Positions 19,951-34,434 of a DNA stretch of 64,000 bases are shown here, piece by piece. The notes beneath the pieces were generated by a model. The model had not been told where the DNA came from. It saw nothing but the letters and a program-made list of their open reading frames with translations, and made no database searches. Origin of the DNA: Seriola aureovittata (Eukaryota; Chordata; Actinopteri; Carangiformes; Carangidae); the NCBI RefSeq assembly GCF_021018895.1, contig NC_079368.1, positions 7,562,001 through 7,626,000 of the forward strand, read 5' to 3'. Made by a program: the position numbers and the translations under genes. Numbering within the stretch: the stretch's first letter is position 1; each line of letters opens with the position of its first letter.

Positions 19951-22900
19951 GCTTGAGGAATGGAGTGAAGTCTGTGACAGTGCATTTGGACCTATTTCAT
20001 CACATCAGGTATCCAGAGAGAGAAACACGTCAGTTGTTTGTGTGTGTTTGTGGATTTTCTTCCCTGGAAAATGTGTTTGCTTTGTTGAGCCTGGTTATTT
20101 GTGCTTGTTTGTGTATCTGTGCGTGTGTGCGTATGTGTGCGAGTGGGTGTTTTTATAACACAAAAATATCTTGTAACAGTTGCTACTGTTCGTGACAGAG
20201 CCATAAACCAAAAAAGCCTTAACAATACACTGAAAAAGTTTTCAACTTCCATTAAAGATGTTACTTTTTTTTTTTTTCTTTTTGTTTTGGGGGGCGGGGG
20301 GTGTTGAACTGTGAAAATGGTTTGATTTTTGTTGGCCAATTAGGTGTGCCTTATTACTTAATCAAAAAATGCACAGATCCTCAAACATTGTTCTGTACAA
20401 GTATCATCACCTAAGAGCACGAGAATTGTTTCAACAAAAGTGAGGAAGTCCTGGTGAATTAGAAATCTGTGGTTCATTATTAAGAGGAAAAGTTCTGCTA
20501 ACACGTCTTCTTCAGCTGGGGAATGCAGGAAAACTTTACTTTATCGTTCACATTGTAAAATCTCATATGTTACAAATAACCGGTGATTCTATAGATGCTG
20601 TTTTTATGTCCCAGTGACCATTGAAACTAAGTTAACTGCCCGAGGGTGTTGCCAAGATGGCTGCTGAGTGGCGAGACTTGCTTATAAGGACTTTGACCCT
20701 ATGACATGTCCAATAGGAGTGTCTCCTGAAATAAATAACAAACAATAATGAACATGTGGTTAAGCTTATGGTACAGTCACGGTTTGGTTGTCGTTTGGTT
20801 TGAAATAAGTACTTCCGTAAGGTAAGAGGGCACCTGATTGTCATGGTTACAATAATAAACATACAGTTCATGGATAAAAGAAACAGCAATGACTAAGGTT
20901 GATAAACTGCTGGCACAGATGACCTACGTGGTGGTTTTCTCTTTTTAAGGTGGACAGTCTCACATAGGTGTGTAGGAAACTGAAAATGTTAATGAAAAGG
21001 TTGTATTCCTGCTCACTGTAAGCACTGGGTTTATTAGAGATCATGCAGCTTTGTCAGACATTGAATTCACAGTACAAAACATCTTTATACTAGAGCCACA
21101 GCCTACAACAAACAATCAAAACAATGAAAAGAGACGAATCTCAGACACCTTGCACAATTTATCATGAATAATTGATTAAATAACCCTAAAACGAGGCAAA
21201 ACATGTCAAAATCCATAGAGTATAAAGGTATTTTTTATATTTTTTAATTTGAAGCCTTACGAAGGCTCATAACTGAACCTTTGATTTAATTCAGTTAAAT
21301 CTTTAACACATGTCATGCCTATTTGTTTTTGTAGATTGTGTTTGTTATCTCTCCATCAAAATATCTTTATGAATTTCTAGAGCCATGATACATAAAATGT
21401 CAATTGGACAATGAAATGATTATCACCTTTCATCAATAATACATTACAGTTAGAGGAACTGTCTACAGTAAATGGTGGAAAAGCATTAGTCATAGAGAAG
21501 TATCTGTAGAACATACTGGAACTGAGCTTTGAGAAATACTGCAGGCAAATCACAAGAAGCTTTTTCAGCTCCACAAAACAGAGCTGTTTGCAATAGTCTA
21601 GTTTGTTTAAATCCGCTGTGAATTTTTCTTGCATGAAATACCTCAAGGACACCTTTATCCGGCTTCCACCCACAGTTCTGCACTCTCCTTGTCTCACCAT
21701 ACTCATCGGGAATTTAGTTAATACATAGCAAAATCATTTATCATTTTAAAAGGAGTGACAACAACAAGGCAGCAGCAGCAAAGGCTACACGATTCTTCAT
21801 GGTAATAAAAGAACTTTGAGTCTGATTAGTATCTCCTGTCTTACAGTTTTAAAAGCGGGGGGGGGGATAAACATCAGGGATTCTTGCTATGCAGCCATGG
21901 CAACTCAGGCATTGACGGTAATCTCTTTCAGGAATGTGTATGACTGTTTTCAAAGTGACTGAGGCTTTGTCAAGCTCCTCATAGTTTGGCTGGCTTTACT
22001 TTGAACTGAACTGACAGCATTATATTAATAGCAAATCTAACTTTTGTACAATTTTATATTCAAATGTGAAGGTTCTTCTATTATACAAACATCACAGTCA
22101 ACAACATTGTCTTTCACACTCTGTAGAAATCTATAACCTCTGAATATTGCTTCAGTGGAAATATGTAAGGATGATCTTCACGCCTGCTAAAAATGTTTAG
22201 GGGCAAAATGCCCCTAAATCAATTTTTCTAGCCATCAACACTCATGCTGCTCCCATTGTCCTTATGTCAGGATGACATACCGTCTCACCTGTCCAATTTC
22301 AAGTTGACCCATCGGATATCATTATGGGTGGCCTGACAACCGTGAAACTGTCAAAGAATAATTGATGTCATGGGATGGGTGTTAGTGGTGCTATACATCA
22401 TCTGATCTCTACCAACTTACCTTTTTTATGATAGTACATTACAGGATATAATAAAGAAGCAGCATCTGAACTAAGCCTGTCTACAGAAATGCCTGCTGTA
22501 ATTGCAAATTATGTTGATAAATGTAAATTAAATTCAAGAGTGATTTTAACATATTTTAAATGAATAAAGAAGTGTATTCGATTTTTAAATAATTGTCCAG
22601 CACAGATAAGTTTCTCTCTCCTGCTCTTTTGTTTAAGCCTTTTTCACACCAAATTTTAGTGCAGTGGCTCTTCAGGTAAACTGCCTACACAATCACAACT
22701 TATAAGTAGCTGTTTATGGTTCTAAATGTCATCCAGTGTTGCAGTCCTCTGCTACACGGTCTTATTCTGCTGCGCCAGCATCCCTGGGACTGCCATTAAA
22801 TGGAGCCGAGCCACTGGAAATTATCTCCTCTTTCTGCTGATGAACTAATTGTACTCGTATGCTGTAATAACACCATTAAAATGTAATACACTTGGGATCA

Positions 22901-24220
22901 TTACTTCACATTTGATATAGCTGCGTGTTGCTGGACAAAGAAAGAAAACAAGTGCTTCAGTTACAACAGTGTTTACCCTTGTGATTTTATCCACTTTCAA
23001 AATCAGGAAAACTATCTCTCTCGTGGAATAAGTGACTTTAAAGGGAGTTGTGTTTTTCCTATTCATTGTTGGAAATTGCTCTCCACAGGTGCACTAAATA
23101 ATCATATTAAATAGAGGGAGAGAACTCAAGTATTACATTGTAGAACTACAGATATGAATTAATCTGAGGTTTTGTGCAGAGAAAAGACACATCCAGCTGC
23201 TAGGAGTGACTGATACAGTGCTGTCATCTCAGGCTTTGATGAAAGATCTTTCATTTTCTTGGCCACTAATGGGAATTCTCACAGTGTCACTGAAGCCCTC
23301 ATTTCAATTCCTGTTTTTAATTCATCATATAATTTCTTCAGGGCAAGGATAATGGAATGTTTGCCACAATATTTCTTCCCTTTTTAGCGATTTTAAATTA
23401 AAATTACATTCATCTATCTTAGCTTATTCGGGAAATGAAACTGACTATTTTAGGAAACAAAGGCTATCATCAACACACCTACATGTGCGCACAGACACAC
23501 GCTGAAAGAGATAAATAAGTATGGTAGCTTCAGCCTTGTTTTGAGCAGCACTTGCTTGAGTCTCAACAAAACTGACAGAATAAAGTTTGTTTTGTTTCCA
23601 CTGTGGATACCCTGCCATTAAGGGACATTGACTGACGTACGATGCCTTTGAACAAAGCTCCACTGGAGGATGGTTGGATAGTGGTTTTAATAAAGTCCTA
23701 GCATTTTCATAGTGTAGCCTTAGTGACTGTAGCAGTGGGGGAGTGTGGTTGCCAAGCCAAATGAATTCAGATGTGATAAGACTTTGGTTTTGACTTAACA
23801 TAATTAGGCAAGATGCAATAACACAATGACCTTGGAGCAGCGCACCTGGATAACAAGCGATCAAACAGCCCCATCCATCCACACTTACAGAATCTCAGCT
23901 CCTGCAGCTCCCTGTTGAAACAGGCTGTTACCTTGAAGCTCAAGCTCATTAACTCTTTCAGACACTGTTACGTACTCCATCTTTGATATTTTGCAAGTGT
24001 GTGAGCACATGTTCACACCACGCTATCAATCGGGGTCTGTTTTGCATAATTTCCATGGTTGCCAAGCTTTTTTGTCTAATGTACTGCTTCAGCCCTCTTC
24101 AGTGAGCTGTGGTTGCCAAGTGGATGCTGTAGCAATAGTTTCTTCAAACATCTGGATGTTAAGTGTTTAGGTTAGTTTGGTCAAATTTACATTTGTACTT
24201 CTACCACTTGAAGTAGTAAA
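19951..24220. other. Gene-free AT-rich stretch
   Basis: No exon could be supported. Contents seen are a GT-rich imperfect patch at about 20036-20150, a T run then G run at 20262-20301, and a segment at 20690-20880 that resembles a common fish interspersed repeat (phrases 'ggttaagctta' and 'cacggtttggttgt'). A G9 run lies near 21857. Short open frames here, including one of 145 codons on the minus strand at 23445-23882, lack domains and splice context. Confidence 0.5.
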
Positions 24221-24229
24221 AGAAGGATG

Positions 24230-24765
24230 ACATTTTAACCATTTATCCATTAATCTAAGCTATCTGATTAAACCATTTATCTACTATCATTTACTTCAAG
24301 CTATCTTTTTCATCTATTTATCCATTACTTTTAGCTAACCGGTCATTTATCAATTTTCTTAGCTATAAATTCCCACTGTGTAGTAACTGTATCAGTTACT
24401 AGCCAACTATTTCAGCTGTTTTTCAGTTACTTTTAGCTAATTCAACCATTTATCTATTACTTTAAAGGGGCTATTTGTGAGTTTTCTCTGCGGTGGTGAT
24501 GATTGGTGCTTGACAAGAGCTTCGGCCTTTGTTGTGTTTACAAGAAGTTAAAATACATCCTCTGAGCAGCTAATTGTTTCAATAATTTTTTTGAACTATT
24601 TCACCATGTATTCTTTACTATTAGCTAACTATTTCAACTGTATTACTTTTAGCTATATCAACTGTTTATCCATTACTGTTAGATAACTATACAAACTTTG
24701 TATTCTCTCAATATTTAAGCTATACTTTTAGCTAACTATTTAGACCATCCCTCTAGCTTGCCAAC
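24230..24765. repeat. Degenerate minisatellite (unit about 30-40 bp), interrupted
   Basis: Variants of 'accatttatccattacttttagctaact' recur with heavy divergence from 24230 to 24765. The array is broken at about 24466-24590 by a different segment ('aaaggggctatttgtgagtt' onward), which looks like an insertion because tandem-type units resume after it. Confidence 0.65.
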
Positions 24766-24784
24766 TAAATTTGATTCACTCAGT

Positions 24785-24985
24785 CACAACACACATTTCT
24801 CAGGTGTTATAGGTGCTCAAGTGCTGTAAACAGAAAAAACCTGAATCAATATTTGGTGTGCCCACTCTTTGCCTTTACAGCAACATCAGTTCTCCTCAGC
24901 ACACTTGCTCACAGTTTTTCAGCGCTGCATGGGTTGTAGCAGGTTGCTCCAAGCACCTCAGAGAACTATACATTACTTGAGCTAC
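24785..24985 (+). repeat. Interspersed repeat E
   Basis: Phrases 'aatcaatatttggtgtg', 'ccactctttgcctttacagcaacatca', 'tcctcagcacacttgctcacagttttt' (quoted in parts) and 'aggttgctccaa' match a repeat I recall as common in teleost genomes, probably a short non-autonomous DNA element. Only one copy is in the window, so the call rests on memory of the family. Confidence 0.5.
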
Positions 24986-24989
24986 TCCA

Positions 24990-27900
24990 CAACCTTCCCA
25001 TGTGCCTCCTGGCAACTGTAGGCACCTGAGGCAAGAAGTGCCCTGGGAGTCACTGATTTAAACAATGAGAAGGGCCTTAATGTAGTCTGTCAATATCTAC
25101 TATACTGTATGTGTGAAAGTAATGTTAAAGCAAAGATCTTATCTCAACAATGAGGCTACTGGGAGTAATTTGAGCTCACACAATCTACAGATTTGTCCTA
25201 GATTAGGTTTGAAAAGCACCCCGCACACACACACACTTTTCACTGCATTTACTTACAAGGAATAAAGAGTCTGCATACAATGACCAATACTTTATAAATT
25301 TTAAAAAGCCAAAACACAAAGACCCATATGAATTAAATACGATTTGAGAGCAATTTATTTAGAGGCCCTTATCAGTTAAATTATGCTGTTTTTCTGTTTA
25401 GAGAATCCAGGTGCAATCACTGAAGGAGGTGGAACTGAATCTGTTTCTTAATTTATTTATGTAAACTTGGCCTCCCTCCAGTTGCAGCAGATGATTTCAT
25501 TTGTCTGAGCAGAGTGCCTGATATAATAGGATTACAATCTGGCTGTTGGAAAATTGTCTGTGGACCTCTGTGCTTCTGAAGGCTTGAGCAGGTCTATTAG
25601 CCCATGATGGCATCTTTATGTTTTTTATTCTACGACTTCATCTGACATTTAAATACACATCATTTCATGTACGTCAACCACTTAGCATGAGCGAGGATTT
25701 ACTGCTAAGGTCAGGTATGATCCTGATCAGTAAAGTAACTATTCAGAGGTTATTGATTTGGAATATCCACCCAAAAATGAGCTTGGTCATTTGAAGTTGA
25801 AGCATTTAGAAGCTAAACTTTGTTCCAGCTCAGTTGCTGGTAAATGCTCCGGTATTTTTTCACTAAGTTTCTAGTTTCTAACTTTGACTGTGTGCTGTTT
25901 GGGTTCTGAGCAGTTCAGATTGTTTTTATTGTTTTTTTTTTTTTAGAGCTTCTTGGTTAAAAACAGCTGATTGCTCTGTCTGGAAATTAGACTAATGACG
26001 CTAGTGAGATCCAAAGACAATATTAAAATTATGGGCCAGAAAACCAAAACAGAGAGCTGAAAAACTCTAAAATGCTGCGTAGACCTCGGGAACTCCAGAG
26101 GCGGGTTCTCTGTATGTTCATTATAACATGCGACCTGCTTCACATTACACATGGTCACTTGATCCAGTGCTGATTTACAATTTTTGAATAGTGTAGCTTT
26201 AAAAAAGTAGAGACAGCTCGCAAAATACTTCATCACATTTTTGAAACTGTATTGCACTATAGTGTCGTTATAACTGCACATGAAAACATGGTGAATGCTG
26301 AACTTTCTACCCAGAGTTTAAATGGAGACATGATAACTTCACCCACGTTTCCTCTTGGGAGACATTCATCTGGACTCTCCACCCTGTTACAAAACTGTAA
26401 GTGGATGAGAAGATTGGCTTTAATTTTTTTCCAGTAACTTACCTACTCATAATATATGATAATGAATTCTTCCTAACCTGTTTTTCATGTGCTCCACCCA
26501 CAAAAATACCAAAAATGCACTAACCACGCACAGCACACTGTGCGCCCTGCACCTCGCTTCACCATATTAGCACCATCTGTCTCTTTCCCTGTTACTATCC
26601 ACCATTACCAGTGAAGCCAACATGGAAATGAGATTGAGTAGAAAAAGTCTCATCAGAGGCACAAACTCAAGTCTCCAAGGCATATTCAGATGAAGGGCTC
26701 CCTGGAGACATTTGGCAGCTTCAGGAATGTCCTCGAGTGGGATTAAGTCAAACTTCTTTTTTTCACACCACGGACACATCCACACTTATGAATATGAATA
26801 TAAGACTAACGCTATCTAGCATTTCATAAATTACCTTCAGATGCATTTAACTGTCTCAGATACTTTATTGCAGTATTTTGGTGTCAACATGAGAAGAGAA
26901 ATGTTAACAAATGAAAGGCTTTCTTGTCTGTCAGTCTCATTATGATAGCACTGATTATTATATAACCCTCATTCTGCTGTATTGGCCTATTCGTTTAATA
27001 TCATCACATCCTGACTGGGGGTGCTCTTGTATTATCTTGTAGTATGAGTGATAGGTAATAATTTCATTCTGAATGCCCTGTTTGTCTGTCTATGTCACTA
27101 AAATCTTGTTTGGGTTCTTATTCATGTTGATTTGTTTTTTTTTAAATTTTAGACGTAAGCAATTTTAAATGTAATGTTTCAGCTATTTTTGCCTCCAGTA
27201 CACACTACATAGCACAATGCCACATAATCCTTGAGTAAATATACAAGTCAAAGAATATCTAGAGGGATGTGGCATATACCTTTATGTTAAAATTAAGCAC
27301 TGCTGTCATCTTACAAGCAACACACTGCACAGGGTTGCGCATGAGTGAGTGCATAGAGTACCAAAGGAGACAGGAATCTGCATTTTAGTCCCTAGGCTAC
27401 CTATTCTGAAACACAAGCTCAGATACTCAAACAGGGTGAGACCCGGAGAGCAACACGGGTGAAAATATCTTGCAGGCGTAAGAAATGATATGATAGATGC
27501 GGTGCAAAACAGAAATGTGGTGCAAACACAGGAAAACAGCTTAGAAGCGCTCGTCTCTAAATAGACTAAGGGGATCATTTTCTATTTTCTGTTTCATTGC
27601 CGTCTGAACCTACAAGACACCATGAAAGTTTGTGCTGTTTCATCCCGGCAGACACAAATCCTGGATGACATGGCAAATCCATCCAGCGGTGATTAGCACC
27701 AGTGACGCAAAGAGACGGCAATTTGTTCTTTGACTTTAGGCCTGACCACCTACACACAAGCTTAGCATGGCTCTTCCCTCTCTTGTCTGATGTTTCTAAG
27801 AGCCCACTGAGGACTCCCCAAGCACTACTTCATCTAGGAGGATGTCAAACATAATGTTGACAGTTAATGTGGTCATTTGGTGCATGGCTGGCAGTGATGG

Positions 27901-29165
27901 CTTTTCAATTAATACAGCCCAAATGGCAAAAACGCTCAATTAGCTTTAATGTATTCTGCTCTGTGATGAATGCTGTGTAAGTGAATGAGGGAAAAGTAAT
28001 TTATCTGCTGCATTTTACCTATAGTGACTTAAATGTGCGACGTTCAGCAGTGCTGGAAGACCAACTTTTATTGTTTTTATTTATTTATATTTTCATGTAA
28101 TGTCAACCTAAACCTCGGACAGTATAGAGACAATATAGAGTGTTGTCTGAGAGACTTGCTGTTCTCCCTCTGGGCGGTGTAATGGACAGAGAGCTGGACA
28201 GAAAGACACGTTGGCAATGCCGGGTAGATGAAAAGTGAAACTCAAGCTGCTGCATTAAAACTTCTTATACCCTCACAGACAAGAGGAACAGATGTAAACA
28301 TACTGGTTAATATCAAACACCGACAGCCTTCAGAAGCCATGTGAGACTGCGGGCCCCCAGAGTGTTGACTACAATTGGATGGCACATGCTGCTCGTGCTG
28401 TGTTGAGCTCTCGGTTGCTGTTATTCTTCCCCATTCTTTCATCATATCAGCTCTCAATGTGTGTGGTGAGAGCAACAGAGGTTTTTAGTTTGAATGTGTC
28501 AATGACCACAGTTGTGGTTTTGCTTCTTACACTGATTGACATGTTTTTCCTTTCTGAATATACGATCCTCAGCCCGGCCAAAACATAGCAAAGACCAGCA
28601 TGTGTGGTGTCTATAAGACTCAAGCTGGGTAATCCTCAAACTGCCTCTGAGACCAGTCTTCAAGTCTGCCAATCTGAGTCGGATTAGACATTTGCTAACA
28701 GGATTGCCTTGGAAACATAATATTAATTTTAGTCCTCAAAAACAGGACAGCCACACTTCATGTACTGCTGCTTCGGGGCAATGTACTGCAGATGTCGAGT
28801 TGAGTTTCCCCCGCTGTAAAGTGTCTACCAAATACAGTTCTTCTCAGAAGGAGAGTAACTCAATAAAACCAGAGAGCCTTTCCTTGAGCATTAGTTCCAG
28901 ATGTTTGGCCTCAGATGTTTGGATTCACACCGACAGTTTGGGTGTGTGTGTGTGTGTGTGTGTGTGTGCATGCATTGGTGTGCCAGTCCATGAGATTTAT
29001 CTGCCAGTGCAGTTGAGAGAAAGCCAGCAGCAGCTGTGAGATTATGGTTTGTTCTTATTTTGAGGTGAGCAGATGTGGTGCTATTAAAGCCCTACCAGAT
29101 GCACAAGCTGCTCTTTTGTATCATTCTTATCATCCATCGTATCACGTCTAGGACTCTGGCAGCTG
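24990..29165. other. Gene-free AT-rich stretch
   Basis: I found no supported exon. There is a possible repeat at 25950-26280 (phrases 'ctagtgagatccaaagac' and 'gggccagaaaaccaaaacag'), a T-run near 25930, and a (GT)n tract at 28942-28968. The remainder is unique-looking sequence with scattered homeodomain-type TAATTA and AATTAG words. Confidence 0.45.
28942..28968. repeat. (GT)n microsatellite
   Basis: About 13 GT units without interruption. Confidence 0.95.
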
Positions 29166-29179
29166 GGATGACGGCTTTG

Positions 29180-29650
29180 TTGAGATGGATCTTAAAAGGG
29201 ACTTATTACGCTCATTTCCAGCTCTATATTTTTATACTGGGACTCCACTAGAGAAGCTTTGCATGATTCACAGTTCAAAAACAGATCCATATTTATCTGG
29301 CACTGCCTGTTATAAGCCTCTGACTGAAACAGGCTCTCTGGGCTCTTTAGGCCCCCCTCCTCTACTTTCTTCTGATTGGCTAACCCAGTGCGCCTCATAG
29401 CAAACTGTGAAACTACAAAGTAACGTAACGTGATTGATTTGAAATAGCAATTTCTCAAATCCATCTGTACATGTTCAAGACCAAGACCAACCGGAATATG
29501 AGAATACAGCCGGACGTCTCTGTTCGATAAATTTTACGGCCATTACCTGCGTATGGTGTGACATAACAATGGATTTATTCTTTCAATCACAATCCGTAGA
29601 TAAAGATTTTTCTATATACGTCCCTGTTACTAGTTGTACGTAAGGAAATG
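29180..29650 (+). repeat. Interspersed repeat D
   Basis: The order 'ttattacgctcatttccag', 'ttatactgggactccacta', 'tttaggcccccctcct' and 'tctgattggctaaccca' matches a repeat I recall from many fish genomes (consensus words such as 'tctgattggccag' and 'aaggccccgcctcc'). The right end is uncertain and could reach 29.93 kb. One copy is in the window. Confidence 0.5.
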
Positions 29651-29654
29651 CGCC

Positions 29655-32600
29655 AATATGCCGACTGAAGTGGGAAACGTCTGCTGTCCGGGAATAACAA
29701 AGCTACCTTTGCTCGTAAAATATTCTGCTGTTGCCAAACGATTGCACATTGTTACATTAAATACTTATGATACTGCTCAAGTACACTGTTTTGGCAGAAT
29801 AAGCCTAAGTGAATAACCATATAAAGAAATCTGTCACGAGATGATGTCAGCTCGTCGCAAAAGTAGAAAAAACATTGGAGACCTAGTGTTCAGAGCAGTC
29901 TGACACCTGAGCTTTGTCTGACAGGGATTACTGTACCGTATTACCGTATTATTTGAAAGTTTGGTCACATTTAATATGGACATCCAACATTGTCACATTA
30001 TATATATATATACTGTATATATGGCAGAAAATGAGGAAAAGCACAATAGGTGACCTTGAAAAAGTACACCATCCTCAAAAACGTGTTTTAGGCACTCTTA
30101 AAAATGGCAACAGAAAAAAGCTAATATCAGTTCAAGTGTTTGCTCTATTTTGAATATTTTCAGTGTCAAACAACGCTTTCCTTTGGAACTACATTTTTGT
30201 CAGTTGTTGAACTAACATATTCCTTCACACAAGTGCAGCTACGCTTAGCCAAACAACTGATCTGAGCAGCGATACAGTGATCGCTGTAGTTACGGTACGG
30301 GCTCATCTGAATAGGAAACATGAGTGTTCTATATTTCTGTGAAAAGATGCAAACATGCAAAATAGTGCTAATTAATACAGTATCTTCAGGTTGACTTTGC
30401 TGAGTTTACAGAAATCATATGTTTGGAGAAGATCTGGAAAAAATGTTGTTTGTAAATGTCTTTAGCTAAAATGCTAAACTACATTTACAAGTCCAATGTG
30501 TCCTTAGAGCTTCTTTTGTTGCCTGTTATGTATGAGAGCTGTGACACCGAACAAAAACATTAAAGCTGCAGGTTGAAAAACCAAAACAAATTAGCTTAAT
30601 TGTTAACGTGACATGTTGATTAGATCATCTAAGTGAACATTTTGATTTGTTTATTTCTATCAACATTTTTTAACTGTGGACCTGTGCAGATTATTAGATT
30701 TCTTTCATCAGCAATATTTAATTAAACGGTTCAAAGTGTAACTGTGAATCATTACTCTTCTGACTATAGGGACTGGCTGTTCACTATCAGTTGTTATAGG
30801 TGCCATTCATTTGTCAATAAGTTTCCAACCAGAAGCTGTGGAAAAGGCTGATTGGTGCTTCATCTCAGACAGATTTCCTCTTTGCCACTCAGGCACTGAA
30901 CAGCGCGCAGAGATCTGGGCTCAATGTTCTGGTCATTAGTTCAAGACCATTGACTTGATAATCTCACCTGGGAAGGACAGGTAATGGTTCCTATCGGCGC
31001 AATTATGGCTACTCTCACAAACAGCTATTCGTACTTGTCATGTACATACCTGCTCAATTTCTCTGACCTCGGGAGCTAAGTGGTGATGCTTGACATCTGG
31101 CACAGACATGGGGGCATAGTCGCAAAATGCTGTCAGATTTCTTCCCTTATTTTAAGAAAGTTTAAGAAAACCTTCCACACACTTTGAATCATTCAATTTG
31201 AAGTCACTAATTTAAATTTTCATATAAACAGTACTTCGAGGTGCATGTTTACCTCCTGTTTTTACTGTTTAGCCTAACTGGGATTGCTACCAGCTGGTAT
31301 TTGTTTTTAGTGTTAGCATTTTCTCCACCTGCAATTACTGTCTTTTCCATTTTTACTAAATGTGGTATCTAATGAGTTGAGTCATTGTGTGATATTTTTT
31401 TGAGATGAACAGCATCAGTTAAAGCCTCATTTTAAAAAATCTTGCCTTTTCTCATCAGTGTTCACCAATGACAACCAACAGTGGATATGGTAATTTTAAA
31501 TTCTTGATCGTGTAATTAGTGTTTGAAGATGTGATTGAAGTTAATCTGATAAACTATTTACATGACTGCAGATGTCTATTTACTATGATATGGCTAATTG
31601 CTATGTTTTATTGTTATACATCCACACCATAAAGCAGATAATAGTTCATTACTGCTGCCAAATGTTTCCTCAACAAATTTGGTCCTTTCATGCTGTGTAT
31701 ATTTATTTCATACTTAGTATAGGATTATCATTTGATGGAGAGGCAAAAAAATGTCACATTTAAAAAATATAGGATCATTTAATCTAAATGACATTCTATT
31801 ATTTATAGTTAAATAACCTCTGTAAATCTTTGAGGTGCATTGATTTGAAAAAACCCAAAAGAAAACTGAAAGTCTATTGCTACTTTTTACTTTATTTTTA
31901 TTTTTTTTACAATGTCATGTAAAACAAACATTTGTTGACAGTGTCCTGTAAAACAAAGAAATGTGCTGTAAGCTCAATACACAAAATATTGTGTGTATTG
32001 CTCTCATAATTTGTTTAGGATAACATAAAGGAGACACAAATATAGAGTAGGCATGAATGTAAACTCCACAGACTCTGTGTTAACTAGGTATAATTTATTC
32101 AAATTTGAATGTAATTTTAGGGTCATTCATCAGCTCAACTGTGTATTTGCAGGTATTAACAGAAAATGTGCTGTAAGTGAGTGTAAGTCGGTGCACTTGG
32201 ACACACACATGATAGGATGATTTCCTGTCACCTTGCAAGATACCACCTCTGTCCCCACCACATTTTCATTCCTTTCTTTTTTCTTTTTTTTCTTCCCAAA
32301 AAATACAATTACAGAGATATCCAGGGGAGTGTTGTGACATTTCACAGGTAAGTGTTGGTCTTTTTCTGAACCCACCAAAAGGTCACATCCAGTGATAAAG
32401 GAAATCAGCACAGTGTAAGGCATTACTCTTTGCAGAAATATCTCAAAACAAAGGGGGGGGGGGGGGGGCAGGAGAGAAAATCTGTCTTGTCACTTGAGGC
32501 TGAAAAAAAAAAAACTGAAACACTTCCATTTCCACTTGAGACAGTTTAAGTGCTGGGCATGTTAAATCGCACACTCCTGAAGCACTAGCTTCCCCACCAG

Positions 32601-34380
32601 TTAAGTAGATTAAGGTAGATTAAATGCATTAATGTTTTAAAAGTGCTTTAATTTCATATTTTTCCAAGGGGCAAGTAATCCAAAGATTAGACGACAGAAA
32701 CATTTTGCTGAGTTTAAGGAATAACACGGCCGATTACACTTTTTTTTGTCTAATTTAACCCGTAATGTTTTAGCACTAACCTCCCCATCCTCCTCGACAA
32801 GGTGGCGTATGCTTCTCCAACATGAATGAACCTCTAGTGCTCTGAAATTGACTCCTGCTCACTTCAGTGCCCTACATTTCTCGCCTTTCAAATGGAATGT
32901 TTCGGATTTGATTGATTTCCAACTTGATCTATCTTTGCACCTGTACTCAACCACCTCCATCAACTTGGCAGAAATGCAACTAGAGAGCTATTGATTTTTG
33001 TACCCCTGAAATCACTTAGAGGAGGATATACACTTTGCTCTCACTGTAAGAAAAATAATTTTATCTCTCCAAAATGGTTTCCTATATTCCCAATTTCAGA
33101 AACCCATTTAATTCAGGGGAACATTACTGTGGGAGGAAATTGAACATGGACTGGCTGCACTCAAGTCAATGAAACCCTAAGATATAGAGCCAACATTTAC
33201 AGTGTGTGGAGGCACTGACCGACCCACTGTGATCAGTGACACTTTTAATGTATAGCTGGTATTATAGGTTCCAGTGGACATTCACAAGAGAACTAAGAAT
33301 AAAGAAAAAAGAACTTGGTTCACGTAGTTTTCATAAATACTATTTTAAGTGGTGTTAATAACAGGAGCCTAAAAGGACAATAAGATATACTGGTCTTTTA
33401 GTATCCTTTAAAATTACATCACAGGTTGTATATAGAGCGGTTTTCACAAACCAAATAAATCACCAAAGATTTTAGGGATACAAAAACAACCCAGTGACCA
33501 CAGCTTTTACAGTTTATTTAAAGAAAAAAAAAAATCCCTGCTCCCACATGACAGTGTCATCCACAGTTCTACTCTTTGTGTCAAAGTCACCTTTCATGTC
33601 ACTGCTTCATGGAAAGCTGCCCAATGATGAGCTGCCAGGTATTAAGAATTTTTAATCTCACTTAATCTCCCCCGAGTTTCATCCAACCTTCCACTTTCAA
33701 GGAGTTAAAACTTTATGATTTGTGATTCACGTTTACGATTCTCATCTTTCCTTCCTCCCCATTTCCTTCCCTGTCCCCGAGGTGACATTAAGTGAGCATT
33801 TTCCTAATACACAAACTTGCTGCAACACAGAAGCAGATGACCCAGTCTAAACACAAACATATTCGTCATTATTCAATTTTTCAATTTTCTCGTGCAGTAT
33901 AAAAGAATAATCAAAATGGATTAGCTGTAAATTAGATTGAACATAATCCCATCTTCAAGAAAAATAATCCCATTTTTTTCCATCACTTGGTCTTTTTGTG
34001 CCCCATGACCGAGTACGTCACCCTAAGACTTGAAGACAGAACTGTGGTTGCAGTAGCCAAACTCCACACATAAACAGCACAATCCTGATTTAATTTTACA
34101 GAGCTGCATTTAGTCTACACTAGACTGATCCTGTTATCCCCTGCACTAAACAGTGCTGGATATTCAGAGGCCATGTACAACACACATAAAATATAAACAT
34201 ACACACAACAGCCCACAAACCTCAAGGGTCCTAAAAGAACTGGAAAGGGTGGTCTGTGGAGCCTGTAAATCAAATCATTTGTTAATTTTCATCCCAAACG
34301 ATATTACTTTAGGGGTATATAATTAAATAAATGGATTGTAAAAGAAATGAAATTGTTCAACAAAAACAGACTTGCTGGCT
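29655..34380. other. Gene-free stretch with one possible repeat and a G16 run
   Basis: A segment at 30535-30770 shares 'aaagctgcaggttgaaaaaccaaaacaa' (in parts) with one at 61190-61400 and may be a diverged copy of the same repeat. A 16-base G run occupies 32453-32468. No exon or RNA gene was supported. Confidence 0.45.
32453..32468. repeat. Poly-G run (16 bases)
   Basis: Sixteen consecutive G on the plus strand, which can form a G-quadruplex and is prone to length error in sequencing. Confidence 0.9.
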
Positions 34381-34383
34381 TCA

Positions 34384-34385
<2 letters not shown>

Positions 34386-34433
<48 letters not shown>
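34386..34433. repeat. (AG)24 microsatellite
   Basis: Uninterrupted AG units. Confidence 0.96.

Positions 34434-34434
<1 letters not shown>

Noticed and set aside
23445..23882. 145-codon minus-strand frame
   Set aside because: No domain, no splice context and ordinary composition; chance openness is enough to explain it.
30900..31100. Possible tRNA-derived SINE
   Set aside because: One B-box-like word (GTTCAAGACC) was seen, but no matching A box at the right distance and no cloverleaf.
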